Assembly: GCA_023053545.1 (NCBI GenBank)
Contig: JAKZAN010000001.1
Location: forward strand, 9,878,565 to 9,942,564
Direction: 5' to 3'
DNA: 64,000 bases
DNA from: Lepidurus packardi
Taxonomy: Eukaryota; Arthropoda; Branchiopoda; Notostraca; Triopsidae
Position 1 is the first letter of the stretch; every line of letters begins with the position of its first letter. Below, piece by piece: positions 10,743-23,200 of this stretch. The translations under genes and the position numbers were made by a program. The notes beneath the pieces are model-generated. The model made no database searches, was not told the origin of the DNA, and worked only from the letters and a program-made list of their open reading frames with translations.

Positions 10743-11976
10743 TTTCGGTGCAGGCACAATATTCCCACATGTAAAAAGACACGCCCCTTCTTTATCTCCA
10801 GTCGTTGCCTAGCAACGCTGTAGGCGGGCAACTCAAATATATCTTTTTAACATAACTTTCTTTTAAAAAAATGGAAAGAAACAAAGGTACTGGTACAGAT
10901 TGAGCTATCAAATCCGTACAGTATTTGTATCACAGAAGAGAGAATAAGAATAGTCCCAGTAAAATTTAGATTTATAACCTCTTGATATAACGGTGAAGTC
11001 TACGGTTACATAATTACAGAACAAGATTATAGCCATTCTTTGTGGTCCCATCATTAATGTCTTGGAGCTCACAAAGGCTTTAATATTGACCAAATTTACA
11101 TAAAGAGCAAGCAAATCACACTAAGGAAGCTTTTTACTATCCCAAGTTTCCATGGAAACCTTCAAACAGCGAGATGGTCACCTTGGGGTACTTTGTATTA
11201 AAACGGAAAAGTCTTCTTACCTTGGTATTATCATCACATCTTTTTGCACTTACACTTATTAACGTCAGTTGTCTTGTGTCACGAAAGTCTGTGTGCGGCA
11301 CGAATTTACCGATTCCTTTTGTGCAGAATAACGTTCTGTCATAAACAAGTCACAGCGCCGCAATTCAAACATCAAAGCCAGAAAAAAGACGGAAATTCCC
11401 ACACCATTTAGTACAGTAAGGTAAACCGCGAGTGTAACCTGCAAATTCCATCCTTGTTGCTATGTGTAGTTACGTAGTCATGTTTGACTTGATCTCCCCA
11501 AAAGTTGTCCTTAATAAATTTAAAAAAAAATGGTACTTAAAAATTATCTTCTATAAAACGTAATTTATCACAAAATAAATCTCATGTCAGCTTTAAAGGA
11601 ATTTCAGTTTACGGCAGAGGGCCGTATTCAAATAACGTTTCTTGCCCCCCAAGATTCACTTCAGTATGCATTAGGGGCAATAAAAAAATGAAATTGATAG
11701 ATCGGAGAAAAAGGGTCATAGAGGTCATGCGTATAAGTGCTTCACGTCTTTCGGCGGAAACTTGATGTCTCTTGACGCCACGGCTTTCAGTTTGTTTTCA
11801 AGCTTGCACTAAGAGAGTGCTCATTGTTTGCAAATTGTTGCTTGATGCTTCGTTAGAGGAATTTCTGTCATGGCAATGGTACAATCTGCCTACAATTGCT
11901 CATAAAGTGTCAATACGTTCTGAAAACTAATAAATGAGTGTATGTATTACAGGGTGCTTTGGCATTGGCGAGAAAA
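10743..11976. promoter_or_regulatory. Shared intergenic region of two divergent genes
   Basis: About 1.2 kb separates the divergent starts of mL38 (minus) and the thioredoxin-domain gene (plus). Apart from likely promoters and 5' UTR sequence I recognise nothing. A splice-acceptor-like TATTACAG lies at 11945-11952 just before the plus-strand start codon, so the plus gene may have a non-coding 5' exon here. Confidence 0.4.
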
Positions 11977-13678
11977 ATGGCGGGAAAAAAACGCCCGGAA
12001 GTAGTTCAATGGCAGCAAGAAGTTTGCACTAATGATGAATGGGAAGATCTGCTACTGAGAACAGGTTTGACAGGTAAAATATAATAGAAGCGGACTCTTT
12101 TTTAATTTTTGAAGTAAGTTATAGATGTTAAATTATCGGAAAGCACCGTAAGAATATTTGACTATTTGCAATTAAGTAACATTTTGCACCTAATGTCCAA
12201 TGATCAGGCACACCGGTGCGAAAAAACTAATGGCATAAATTGATTGTGTATAACGATAATTTCCTTTTTTATACGTAATTACTACATTCAAAGTTTCCGA
12301 GATGCGTCATACCAATTACGCTAACATTAATAATCTTTCTAAGTTCTTCTATCATTATGTTACGTGTTAGAGTGCTTAGCTAAATTATTTATTTTGCAGT
12401 CGTGGATGTGTACCAAGAATGGTGTGGTCCATGTGTCGCCATGGCTTCACATTTGAAAGAAATGAAATTGCAGCTGGGCGAAGATATGCTGCATTGTGCT
12501 ACGGTGACCTAAAAATACCATGATTTATACTTTTCTGATAATTCTCTTAACCTTTTTGTGCAGGCCAAAGCTGATACCATCAGTCGCCTGCGGAAATTCC
12601 GGGGTCGGAGTGAACCAACCTGGCTTTTCCTAGCTGTAATAAACCTATTCTTTTTTTATTATAAATTGTATGTATGCGTTTTTTCTCTTTCTATAATCAG
12701 AGTGGCTATCCAGTGGCTGTTGTACAAGGAGCAAATGTGCCATTATTACGTCAAATGTTGTTGGCAGAATTGCAGGCTGAAAAACGAGTTTTGGAACAAG
12801 GCGTGGAACGCAAAACGGTAACTTATGTCGATCACGCAATCTCTAGTTTAACTCTAACTGATTTATTTTTGCCTATCTTGTCACGTTCCCAGCTCGATTG
12901 GGAAGCAATCGGTTTTAGTGTTGATGAGGACGAGGCAGAATCATCAGAAAGTAATTTAGTTCTAAGCTCCATCGTCGCTTTTCGATTAATACCAGCTTGT
13001 TTTCAACTTGCGATTTGCTCTTTTTAAGGCAACCCCACTGGTGAAAAAGAGCCCGCGACCTTACTAATTCTGACGTCAGAAGCTATAAATGAGGCTGACT
13101 TGGAGAGCAAGCTAACGCAGTTGTTGGACGAAAAACAATTTCACCTGCTACAGAAGCTATGTCTCGACTCGTCAGCTTTGATTCCATCGGCAGAATTAAA
13201 AGAAGAAGGCAAACATTCCTCCAATTCCCCTGTGGATCCATCGGATATAGAAATAACTGAAAATGGTGAATTTCCCGTAGAACTCTGCACAGAAATTTCA
13301 ACAGAACTATCAAACTCGGAAGGCGAAAATTCGGAGCACGAAAAAGTTAATCACTTGCCTGAATTTGTCACAGCTTTGGGTGAGAAATTCCAAGTATGGA
13401 TAATCGATTGCCAAACCGAGACCCCTTCAAGTCTTCAAATTATCTTAAATGATCTAACGGATCAATATTCGGATAAAAATTCCCCAGACGTTGTAAAATT
13501 ACCCAATTACTTCTTCCTGCCTAACGCCCAAGACACCAACTTCCTTTCTACCCATATCCCACAGCGCCACATTCTTCAAGAAGAACCGACCGAAACCGCA
13601 GTTTTAGCTAAACATACTGATGAAATCGTATCTATCCCTAATCCCGAACTAGTGTTGGAAGAACCAGAAGAAACGTGA
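11977..13678 (+). CDS. NME9: Thioredoxin domain protein of the NME8/NME9 (TXNDC3/TXNDC6) family
   Basis: Six exons (11977-12073, 12400-12503, 12564-12635, 12701-12817, 12893-12950, 13029-13678) give 365 residues. The N-terminal thioredoxin domain has an intact WCGPC (Cys41, Cys44), the VVDVYQEW strand and SEPTWLF around the cis-proline, closely resembling NME9. From about residue 158 a segment (ATLLILTSEAI..) resembles the first strand and helix of a nucleoside diphosphate kinase domain. The rest of that domain, including the NxxH catalytic histidine motif, is not recognisable, and an acidic Ser/Glu-rich tail takes its place. Relatives are axonemal or sperm-flagellum thioredoxins linked to dynein arms (family knowledge), so a role in motile flagella is plausible. 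NME8 versus NME9 orthology is not resolved. Confidence 0.8.
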
Positions 13679-13910
13679 CGTAATTGCTAATATTTTTATC
13701 TTATTTAATTCTGCGTTGGTACTTCCTTGCACCGTGTTTGCACAGCACGAGCACACGATTCCCACGAACTAAACAAAAGTAGGCTGGTGGTAATTGATTA
13801 CATGCCATGGCGAACAAAAGTGGAACAATTCAACAACTGAGATATTTGCAACAGTGCCATTCCTTTGTTTTCCTGTTTTGTTTTTCGCAAGCCAATAAAA
13901 AAAGAGGATT

Positions 13911-14747
13911 TCAGTCGGTTTTCGAGCTGGATTTTGATACCCCACGACGGAAATGCAAAGCCGAGGCAATAATCGCCAAGTTTAGGACCAAACTGACCGT
14001 GTAAGTGATCATCAGTGCCGAGTCGCGTGTCTCAAAGGCCGTTGTTAGCAATCGGGCTAGAGAACAGTTCCGAAAATCAGTGTTTTGTATACTTCTTTTT
14101 TTTAATGAAAGAACTTTACCTATGCAGGTATAAGCTGCGATGCCCCAAGTTAAAACGCTAATGGTTTGGGAACTCCGTGTTGCCCAAATCACCCGGATTT
14201 GGGCTAATTTACTGGCGGCAGCGATAGGCGTGACTAGGAGCTAATGAAATTTGCGGAATTTGTTAATTGGATTCTACTTTTTGAGAAAAACTTACGATTA
14301 AAGTGTCAATAAGGTAAGGTGGCGTGACGTTGAAAGCGAGCGAGTACACGACAGAAGCATAAAGACCTAATGAGGCTATAACTGGCAGTCCCAGGTTCCC
14401 ACTGTATGAAAAATAGAGCCCCAAGAGGAAAACATCCTGGATTACCAAGAATGGGTATTCCAGGTAGGCAAGCAATGCATAGGAGTTGGACACATTGTAG
14501 CAGAGAACGATGGTATACCTTAAATATATATATTTTTTAAATAGATTAAGAAAATATCTGTGTATACGTATGTGGCACTACATTACCCGGTTAATTCAAG
14601 GAGAATGCTAATCAGACTCAACCCAAGAGTAGTTTTAGCCAAGTATAAGTTCTTGATTTGGGGTACTTTTAAAAATAGGCACAGTAAAATAGTGGATAGA
14701 GAAGCAAATGGTACCAGGCTTTCAGTAACAGACATTGTGTATAACAT
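13911..14747 (-). CDS. SLC66A3: PQ-loop membrane protein SLC66A3 (PQLC3)
   Basis: Four exons (14587-14747, 14296-14518, 14120-14240, 13911-14056) give 216 residues; human SLC66A3 has about 202. Successive hydrophobic helices form a PQ-loop protein. The first PQ motif is KVPQIKN; the second loop reads ASKLAQIR, as in vertebrate SLC66A3. Other family matches are LAYLEYPFLVIQDV and SVLTWGIAAYTC. SLC66 proteins are SWEET-like lysosomal or ER membrane proteins, and the substrate of member A3 is not settled. MPDU1 was considered, but the LEYP and QDV motifs fit SLC66A3 better. Two nearby ATGs (14747 and 14735) could serve as start; an upstream in-frame extension is less likely. Introns are 63, 55 and 68 nt. 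The gene is divergent from mL42. Confidence 0.88.
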
Positions 14748-15183
14748 ATTTTGACTTGTCAGTGGCAGTGTTAAGTATGTAATGAATATATTAATAGGTA
14801 GGATTTTCGTTTGACTTGGGAAGAAAAAAATACACGACTGGGCAACTAACGGAAGTCTGAGGTCTTTAAGGTAAATCACTTGCGTGACTTGGCAAAGTAT
14901 AAAATCTAGCTAGCCTATATTATACAATCTAATCTTTTTCAGTAGATTACTATCAAGGGCAATGATCTGATCAAAACGTGCAGAAAATTGCGTAAGACAA
15001 AGACAACATTGTGACCGAAACTGACAGTAACAACGAATCGCAAATCCAGACTAAAATTGCGCCACTTTATGTTTAGAATTTTGTTATAACATTTAAGCCC
15101 GAAACGAAAGAATCGGGATATCGATATGAAGTTTTGGTCTTACCTTCGATTCTCACGGAAAATTTCAATCGACTATTATAAAG
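14748..15183. promoter_or_regulatory. Likely bidirectional promoter, SLC66A3 / MRPL42
   Basis: Only 436 bp separate the two start codons, which point away from each other. No TATA box at a convincing spacing is visible for either gene. Assignment as a shared promoter rests on geometry alone. Confidence 0.5.
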
Positions 15184-15790
15184 ATGGCGGCAAGTGTACT
15201 AACAAGAGTACGTGGAGTTTGCTTCCGTGAATTAACGAATATTAGCTTAGGTCGTAGCTTAAAAACGGGTTTGCAAGGCTCAGCTCTAACTAGCAGAACA
15301 TCGACTACTTGTAGTGCCTTTAATAATGAGGAAGAATACGTCGTAGTTGCTCGAAATGGGACGATTGTTTGCTGGCATCCAGAACCTAAGTAAGCCTTGT
15401 TTAGTATATTAATGTTAAAACACACTTAATAACGTATAATTATAGATACTATACCATACACGAGACCCTTCTATAATATGAGTGCATATTTTCTACAATA
15501 GTTTTTTTATTATACAGGATTTATAAAAAAAAACCTAGTAACGAGATTTAAATATTTTTCACAGATTTCCATATGAAGCCACCCTACCTATGCCAGCAAG
15601 ATCAGCCCAACCTAATTCTCCGTTAAATGTGCAACTCGCCAAAGAAGCGGATGAACATTTTGTCAAAAAACCTGAGCAATTCATTCGCGCTGAGCTTATG
15701 AAAAGAACCCATACCACCAAGCATAGATGGTTTCCTCATGGAGAAAAGAAATTCGCCAAGAAAACCAAGCCAGATCGCGAATATCTGTAA
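15184..15790 (+). CDS. MRPL42: Mitochondrial ribosomal protein mL42
   Basis: Two exons (15184-15389, 15565-15790) give 143 residues, matching the 142 of human mL42. The N-terminus is rich in Arg, Ser and Thr with no acidic residues, typical of a mitochondrial presequence. Family signatures are the NGTIVCWHPEPK..PYE segment across the intron and TTKHRWFPHGEKKF near the C-terminus. The protein is part of the mitoribosomal large subunit. The intron is 175 nt, long for this locus. A poly(A) signal AATAAA follows at 15892-15897. Confidence 0.93.
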
Positions 15791-15891
15791 TTTGTTTTAG
15801 CCAATTAAATTAGAGAAAAGTGCTTACAGAACGATACGGGCGAATGTATTGAAAACAACGTGACTTACCCACGTGTTATACACACTTATAA

Positions 15892-15897
15892 AATAAA
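15892..15897 (+). other. Polyadenylation signal for MRPL42
   Basis: Canonical AATAAA about 100 bp after the mL42 stop codon, upstream of the convergent CDK10 3' end. Confidence 0.6.
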
Positions 15898-15988
15898 GCC
15901 ATAGTCATCATTCACATCTGCTTACTTCTTCTTGGGTAACTGAAACTAAAAAATTGCCACATTTTACGACTAAATTATAAGTATATAA

Positions 15989-17464
15989 TTAATCCCATAC
16001 CAAATCCGAAATAGCGGACAAAGAATCTCCCTCGTTGGCTGGTTTTGGGGCCTGATTCTCTTGGTTCCTGGTCGATTTGATGTTTCTGTGCTGAGGGAAA
16101 CTCGGCATCATCTTGGGGTCACAGGCTATTCAACAATATTTTTATTAGCTGCTTTGAAAATTTCCAGGTTGGACCCAATTTACGTAATGGTTGTTCCCGG
16201 AAGTACGAACTTTGCAAGCATTCCTCGGCAGTCGCCCGTTTACTAGGGTCATACATGAATAAAAAGTTCAAGAGACGCAACCCAGCGGCTGACAAGCCTT
16301 GGAAACGGTGTTTCAAGTTATTATAGGGTTGCTGTTTCAACGTAAAATTCTCTAAGGCAGGCAAAGTGGAAAATTCGGGCCAAATGTTGCTATTGGGCGT
16401 TCCTAGTAAGTCGATCGTGAGCTCCAGTTGGTGAATTTCCGAGCGACCGGGCAACAGGGGTCTGTGAGCCAAAAGCTCGCCTTGTTTTCCATACATAATC
16501 AATCAAAATTAATCAGACTATCTAATAATTACCTAAAATGCAGCCCGCGGCCCACATGTCAATGGCCGTGGTTTGCGTTTTGGACTGCAAAAGTAATTCA
16601 GGAGCGCGATACCATAATGTCACCACTTTTGGGGTCATGGGTTTCAGGGGAATTCCGTACTTCCGGGCCAACCCAAAATCGGCTGCAAAAAAAGGAACAA
16701 ACGTTAGCTTTTTTTTAATCTCTAGGGTTAGAAAGAAAAGGTACCAATTTTGACCGATCCTTTGTCTGTCATAAGCAGATTAGAGACTTTCAGATCGCGG
16801 TGGATGATGAAATTACGATGCAAGTACGCCAGACCGCGGAAAACTTGTAGTATTATGCATTTAACTTGAGCTTCTGTGAATGGAGTCTGCATATTGTCCA
16901 ATAAGCTGGCCAAATCTTGTTCACAGTACTCCATCACCAAGAAAATACTAGATAAAGCAGTAAGTTAGAAGTACTGGACTATTTTTAATACATGATTGTC
17001 ACCTTTCTAAACTCCTGCCAACGACCACTTCTTTCAAAGCTACAATGTTTTCATGTTTGCAATCCAGCAGCAAATGGATTTCACGTAAGCTGCTAACTGG
17101 CAAGCCATCTTTTTCCCTTTCCATGCGGATTTTCTTCAACGCTACCACTTCCCCCGTTTTAGAGTCTCTAGCTCGATCTATAGTGTGCAATGTAATAAAA
17201 AATCTAATTACTGCTCTTTTACAAAACTGATAAAAACCTACAGACGATGCCATATGTGCCTTCGCCTATTCTGTTAAGCTTTTCAAATTCATTAACGGGT
17301 CTGCATTTTCCATACTAAATGAAAGCACAATACAAATTAATTTCCTTTTTATTTTAAAGCCATTTGCTATAAATAATTACTGTATCTTTGTCAGAAATGG
17401 GTATGAGCGATCCATCGACAAGGGATGTCAGAATCCCTTTCTTACCGCTGTCTTGGGACGACAT
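15989..17464 (-). CDS. CDK10: Cyclin-dependent kinase 10 (CDK10)
   Basis: Seven exons (17381-17464, 17242-17314, 17003-17177, 16745-16947, 16533-16682, 16184-16480, 15989-16125) give 372 residues; human CDK10 has 360. All kinase landmarks are present: GEGTYG (45-50), VALKK (Lys67), HRDLKVSN (Asp162), DFG (Asp180), and the activation segment [15 protein letters not shown] with its Thr. The cyclin-binding helix reads PVSSLRE, the family form of the PSTAIRE motif (PISSLRE in human CDK10). CPELMPSFP-like and QHRN motifs follow the catalytic domain. CDK10 pairs with cyclin M and phosphorylates ETS2 in vertebrates (family knowledge). The short N-terminal exon is not conserved in sequence. The 3' end converges on mL42, with 198 bp between stop codons. 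Confidence 0.95.
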
Positions 17465-20212
17465 TCTCACCTAACTGCACTTCGATGAATAATGTTATTT
17501 CATATGAAGTTTAACGTTGCGCGTGGGTCAGTTAGTTTTTCCCATGGGGAGTTATGTCTATTGTGACTTCAAACTGTTGACTGGTAGATTATGAGCTGTT
17601 AACCCGCAAAACTGTTCTTCCTATAGCCAACTAAGCTATTGACACTAAAATAAAGGATTGCCTATTGGTTGCTGGGATCCTAGCGAGAGGTCTGGAAACT
17701 ACAATAAAAGATACTCGCAGAAAAAGGCGGCCGTTGAGCGTTGTTGTTGGCCTGCTCGTGTCTGTTATGCTTTCTCGAATTTGGGCGTTAAATACCATAT
17801 TTTAGAGTTTCTAAACACTACTGTTTTGAGTCATTAGTGTGCTTCATCTTGCCATTCCATTGCAGTCATGAAAAGCGGTAAGTGCAACCATTCTATTCTT
17901 TGATCTGGAAACCCAATTTTTTCTCCCTTCATTGAATTGTTTTGTCAAGTGCCCAATTAGAAGCTGTGTTTAAAAAAAATCTATATGGTATATGATAGTC
18001 CAGCTTCTTGAAGATCATATCTCAATTCATTTATCCAATTATCCATATCATTATCATATCATTTATCCAATTGCCCTTGTTAATGACGGCAACGGTAACT
18101 GTTCCAGGATCTTATCAAGGAAAGGAGTGCACTCAACTCAGCTCAGCTGCTAATCTATGTTATAGTTTTTGGTTGACAACACGCCACTAGACTTGTTCGT
18201 AATGAAGAGCTGGAATGAAAAACTTGAAATCTTGGCCCACATTGAACAATTCCATCCCTCGTACATAATTAACGCCCTCCAAACTCCCCAATTACACGTT
18301 ACGCGATATGCATTTAGAGCTTTCTCCACGCCTGTGTAAATTGACCCCATCCATTCCATTCCTTTATAAGTACCCACCCTACACGGAAAGCCTTTGCTAT
18401 CTCTTGCGTCTTCTTTGCTAAGCATTCCTTCAATTCCCTATTTGCTCCTGTCAGACGGACCAAAGCGATCCATCTCCTGTTTACTACCAAGGGTCTGCAT
18501 AGTTTTAAAAAGCGAACATAAGCTTCACATCAAGCCATGTGGCTCCCCGTTCATATTATTCACCCCCCCCCCCCCCTAATCCTGGGAAAACTCCCTGAAC
18601 TCTTTGGCACGTCTTCCACGGGAAGAGTGCCAAGAACTAGCTAGTCTGGTCTGCTGTTGTCCTCGTCAAATATTACTTACGTCGTCCCAGTCACACCTGG
18701 CCAAACCTGTACTGTTATATTCCATCCCCAAGATAAACTGCTAGTGAGACTTCCGTGAAAAACAATTTTTTGGGCTCCACCCTAAAAGTCCCTTCTACTC
18801 TCCGTGGGTTTCCGTTCTCATTTTCTGCCGGTATGCCTTTAATAACTCTCTAATTAACACTTCTCGGACAGAAAAAGTTTATTTGTGATCCTGGCATGTG
18901 TTGCGAACGTTGTTCAAAATTTACGGTCATGTTTCAAAAACGAGTCTTGGTTGTGCATCCCCATCTAAGGTTTACCAGCAAATTGACCCGTAACCCCTCG
19001 ATCGACACTTTCCCAACTTGTAATTTATTTCTAAAACAGTTTAAAGTGGAATTAAAAGTGAAACTGGGGATTTTCCATAACTTAAACTCATGTTTTTTTG
19101 TGATCTTTTGTTATAGATGTGCAACCCTAAACCTTTTTGAACAAATTAAATTAAATTGTATGCTAATGTTATTCTTTTTTTTTTCTTTTTTTCTGGCCTG
19201 CTTCACCTCATCGCATACGACGTGCACATTGTGATGTAAAAACCGGGAACGACATTTTGGGGGGAAAAATTCCTTTTTTGCCTTATGGGCAAACCGATAT
19301 ATCCGGCACCACCTCAACAGCTGTAAGTATATCTCTGTAACACTTTTCCGTGAGCGTGACTTCATTAGACTTCTCCAGGCCAACAGAAACACTCTCGCTC
19401 GACAGATAACGAGTCTTGAAAGGAAATTAGGCAAGGAGCCCGTCGAAGCTCCGCCCCTTTCTTCGTTTATATATGGCCATAATTTGTTTTTTGTTTCTTG
19501 TGCCTTATCGCATTTAGCCAAAAGCTTCAGTTTTAGAGTCTGAGACAGTCCTAGTTAGGCGCTTCACTTATGTGGTTCTCGGTTTGGGGCGTCGCAGCGA
19601 GACGGGAAAAGAGAAAGGGCCGTTCTTTTTTAGCCTTGAGAAGACATTGAAACGGAACGTTATATAGAGGGTACCACGTACGCCTTCCGGTGCATTTTCT
19701 TGAAGTAGTTGACATTTCTAGTCAAATTTTGCGTTCATTTCGAGTGCTTGGAGATGTCAAGAAAAAAAAACACTTCAGCTTGCAAGTTATACGGTGCTAA
19801 AGGTTATGCAAATTCGGGCGTTTTTAAGATGGGCGTTCTTGGCGAAATTTGATTTATGAATATGAGATCATCGTTATTTGTGTGAATTGATTAGGGATCC
19901 AACTAGTGCCTGTTGCTCCCCAGTTTCTGTGCATATCAAGTCGCTCTATGCATATCAACTTGCCCAAAGTGTTTTACTAAGATAACGACAACAGTAACGT
20001 CTTTCATTTGAAGATTTTAAAGGAAGAAGGAAAAAAGGGACAGTTGTGTGTTGGCGGTCCAGGAGGTCTCCAGGCGATTTTTCACGCTTGACACAAACCA
20101 GTCCCGTGAATATATTAAATGCGAAGGAGTCAAATCTGAAGCTTGTGTGATTTTTTTGTTTGTTCGATTCCTTTTTTGGATTGCGGATTTTACGTATTGT
20201 TGAAAAACAAAG
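17465..20212. other. Long intergenic region between CDK10 and septin 7
   Basis: About 2.7 kb without a supported gene. A candidate tiny exon, ATGAAAAGCG followed by a good donor GTAAGTG, lies at 17868-17877 after a TTGCAG acceptor-like sequence; its phase does not fit septin exon 2, so I did not use it. A run of 14 C is at 18563-18576. The rest is unremarkable and may hold 5' UTR exons and promoters of septin 7. Confidence 0.4.
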
Positions 20213-23200
20213 ATGAGTGCTGAAACGACGAGTTCATCCTCAAGTATCACGCGTCGGGCTTCCTGGCGCGTGCGCGAGGCAAATCAAGGCCCGCCTCCCG
20301 TTTTGAGTCGGGCCCCGCCTCCCGTCGCTCAGCGCCATCGCCGGCTTCCCCTGCAATCTGGCGAATCTGACGACAAGTCCCAGTCAGCACCTTTAGCTCA
20401 TCAGGCGAGGGGTGCTTCCTCTGTGTCGAGTTTGGTGAATTCACTCAACATGTCTAACAACAGTTCCGACCACGCCCCGTCTTCGCTGTCCAGTCTCTCC
20501 AACTCGACGAGTCGATTGGGCGGGTACCGGCTTTCCAGTCTGGATCGTTTGGCTCAGCGCCAACGCCTTTTCGAGCAAACCCAAGTTGCTCCAGGGGGCG
20601 TGGCTACCACAACGGCCACAATTTCTAATACGACGGCTAGTAATTCTACCAGCTCCGTTTTAGCCACTAGTTCAATTTTACACACCGCCACGCCTTCTAG
20701 CATTGCCGCTGTAAGTTATTGTGAGAGAGAAAAAGCGAAAGTAAAACCTTGGAAAATCCGCGAGCAGAAAAATTGGGGGGGGGGGGGGGGGGTAAATGTT
20801 AAAGAGAATAGGAAACAGTAAGGAAAGCAGATGGTCCACTGTTCGGTTCTATATTTACGTAGACTCGTGCCCCTTTTCTTCCCTCTGTAGCAAAAAGGGA
20901 ACACATGGCAGAAGAATTCTCCCCCTCCCTCTCTTTCTCGCGCTGCTCAGTGAGTACCTCAGCTCATTTTGCGTTTGCGTTTTCCACAAAAGTCTCTCTT
21001 TTCGTCCCCCCGGAAGGAACAAAAGGGAAGAGAAGTAGGCGAGTAAACACGAAATAAGATAGGCGTGGATCGATGAAGAACGTTTTACAGACAGGCTCCT
21101 CCCCCATTCCCCAAGCTAGGCACGTGGACTGTGGAACCTCCACAGTCAGCGTCTGGAATGTCTATTAAAAGACGTGGAAAAGCCACTTGAAGTGATTTAA
21201 AGCTTGTTATGCAGCGTTAAATCTTAAGAGGAAGTTTTTTAAAAAGGAAGAAGGAAAAAGTTTAAAGAAACTGAGTCATTCTTTGGAAGTTTTAAGACGT
21301 TTTGCTGGCCTCGTGGACTAGTTAAGTATCGAGGATGGTGAATAGGACCGGAAATGAATTGTTTAATTTTGTTTTTTTCTGCACTTTTTTGAATATCTGG
21401 AATGCTGTAATTGAAGTAACCTGTTTTTTGCATTTTGGGGGGTTTTAGTTGCAGAGCAAGCGCGACTTATTCTTTAAAAGCGAGAGCGAGAAGGGATCGG
21501 TGGCCAGTACAGCCCCTGCACAGGCGCCGGCCAGTGTGACGTCACCGGTAACGGCGAATGGTGCAACAGCCAATGCAGCAAGTAGTCCAGCAACGCCGGC
21601 GACGACGTCTTCCAGTGGAGCGATTGCGAGTTTGAAGGAGAGTTTACTGGCCAGTACCAAAGAGGTGAATACACCCCCACCAGCTACTGCACCGGCATCC
21701 AGTACAAGCAAAGTGGAGGCACTGAAGAGAGAACTAGTGGAAGATAATAGAGAGCGGGAACGTGTTCGAGAGAGAGATAAACTGGCACCAGCTCCTCCTC
21801 CGCCAGGGGGCGGGTCTGCGGAAGCACGCCGCACGCGCGAAGTGGATTATGTGGGATTTGCCAATCTGCCCAACCAAGTGTACCGGCGAGCTGTCAAACG
21901 CGGTTTTGAGTTCACACTTATGGTCGTGGGTAAGTAATTGCTTACTTATTCCATATAATTGATGTTAATTTCATTAGTTCGAATATAGTAACGTTAGTAA
22001 AAGTGTTTTGTACTTCGAATTGATCTGTCCCGAAGAAGGCAGATTGCATTAAGTGTCCATATTATTTTATTTAAATGTATTATAGTTTAATGTAATGAAA
22101 TATTTTAATAAAATTAGGATTAACTAAATTAGTTTTAAATAAGTTTTAATAATAAGTAAAAGCGAATATTCTTAGCGTGCATATTAGTTGCTAAATTAAC
22201 CATACATTTTATTTACAAAATAGTAATTCATTTGCAACTTATTTTTTGAAAGCCAAGAGATTTTGTTACCTAAAATTTAGAACAAGTGAAGTAATGTTAA
22301 GTAGTGCAGTAATGTAGTAGTAAAGTAGTGCTGCTAATTTTCAGTTAAGTTCTCTCTCAAAAACGTGGGTCACTAAGAGTTTTTTTCCCATTTAATGTAG
22401 GTGAGTCTGGATTGGGAAAATCGACGCTGATCAATTCTATGTTCTTGGCGGACATATACTCGCCCGAATATCCTGGTCCATCTCACCGAATGAAAAAGAC
22501 GGTGCAAGTAGAGCAATGTAAAGTCCTTCTGAAAGAAAATGGGGTCAATCTCACGCTAAATGTGGTGGACACACCCGGGTTTGGCGATGCAGTAGACAAC
22601 AGCAACTGGTACTATATCTTTATTTCCGACAATTAGTTATTCCCATGAAACATTTTTAATTGTGTTGATTTATTGAGTAATTTAATACTGTTTTCTTAGT
22701 TGGCAACCTGTCATCGATTTCGTGGAGTCTAAATATGAAGAGTACCTTAACGCCGAGTCGAGGGTCCAGCGAAAGCAGATTTCTGACTCACGGGTTCATT
22801 GCTGTCTCTATTTCATTGCACCTGGGCATGGTTTAAAGCCGCTAGACGTGGAGTTCATGAAGCGCTTGCACGATAAAGTAAACATCATACCGATTATCGC
22901 GAAAGCCGATACCATGACGCCGGAAGAGTGCGTCCATTTCAAGAGACAGGTAATTATAATCGACTTGAAACGTTTCTTTGTTGTATTGAAAAACATTCTT
23001 GTGTTCTCTAATTAAGGTGCTGAACGAAATTGCCCAGAACAAGATTAAGATCTACGAGTTTCCTGAGCCGGACGAGGAAGAAATGCGTAAAGAGCAGAAG
23101 GCCTTGAGGGAAAGGGTCCCTTTCGCTGTCGTGGGTTCCAACGCGGTCGTAGAAATCGACGGACGCAAGCTGCGTGGCAGGAGATACCCTTGGGGTATTG

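Noticed and set aside
10743-10757. Upstream extension of mL38 from a GTG codon
   Set aside because: A normal ATG at 10742 gives a typical mitochondrial presequence; a GTG start is not expected in an animal nuclear gene.
13911-14747. MPDU1 (mannose-P-dolichol utilisation defect protein) as the identity of the PQ-loop gene
   Set aside because: The LEYP..QDV and ASKLAQ motifs, the short length and the lack of the MPDU1 N-terminus fit SLC66A3 better.
17868-17877. Tiny first coding exon ATGAAAAGCG followed by GTAAGT
   Set aside because: The splice signals look good, but the phase does not fit septin exon 2, and no other downstream gene needs it. It may be a UTR exon.
18896-19521. Open frames on both strands in the CDK10-septin gap
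   Set aside because: Low-complexity, no splice partners and no recognisable protein.
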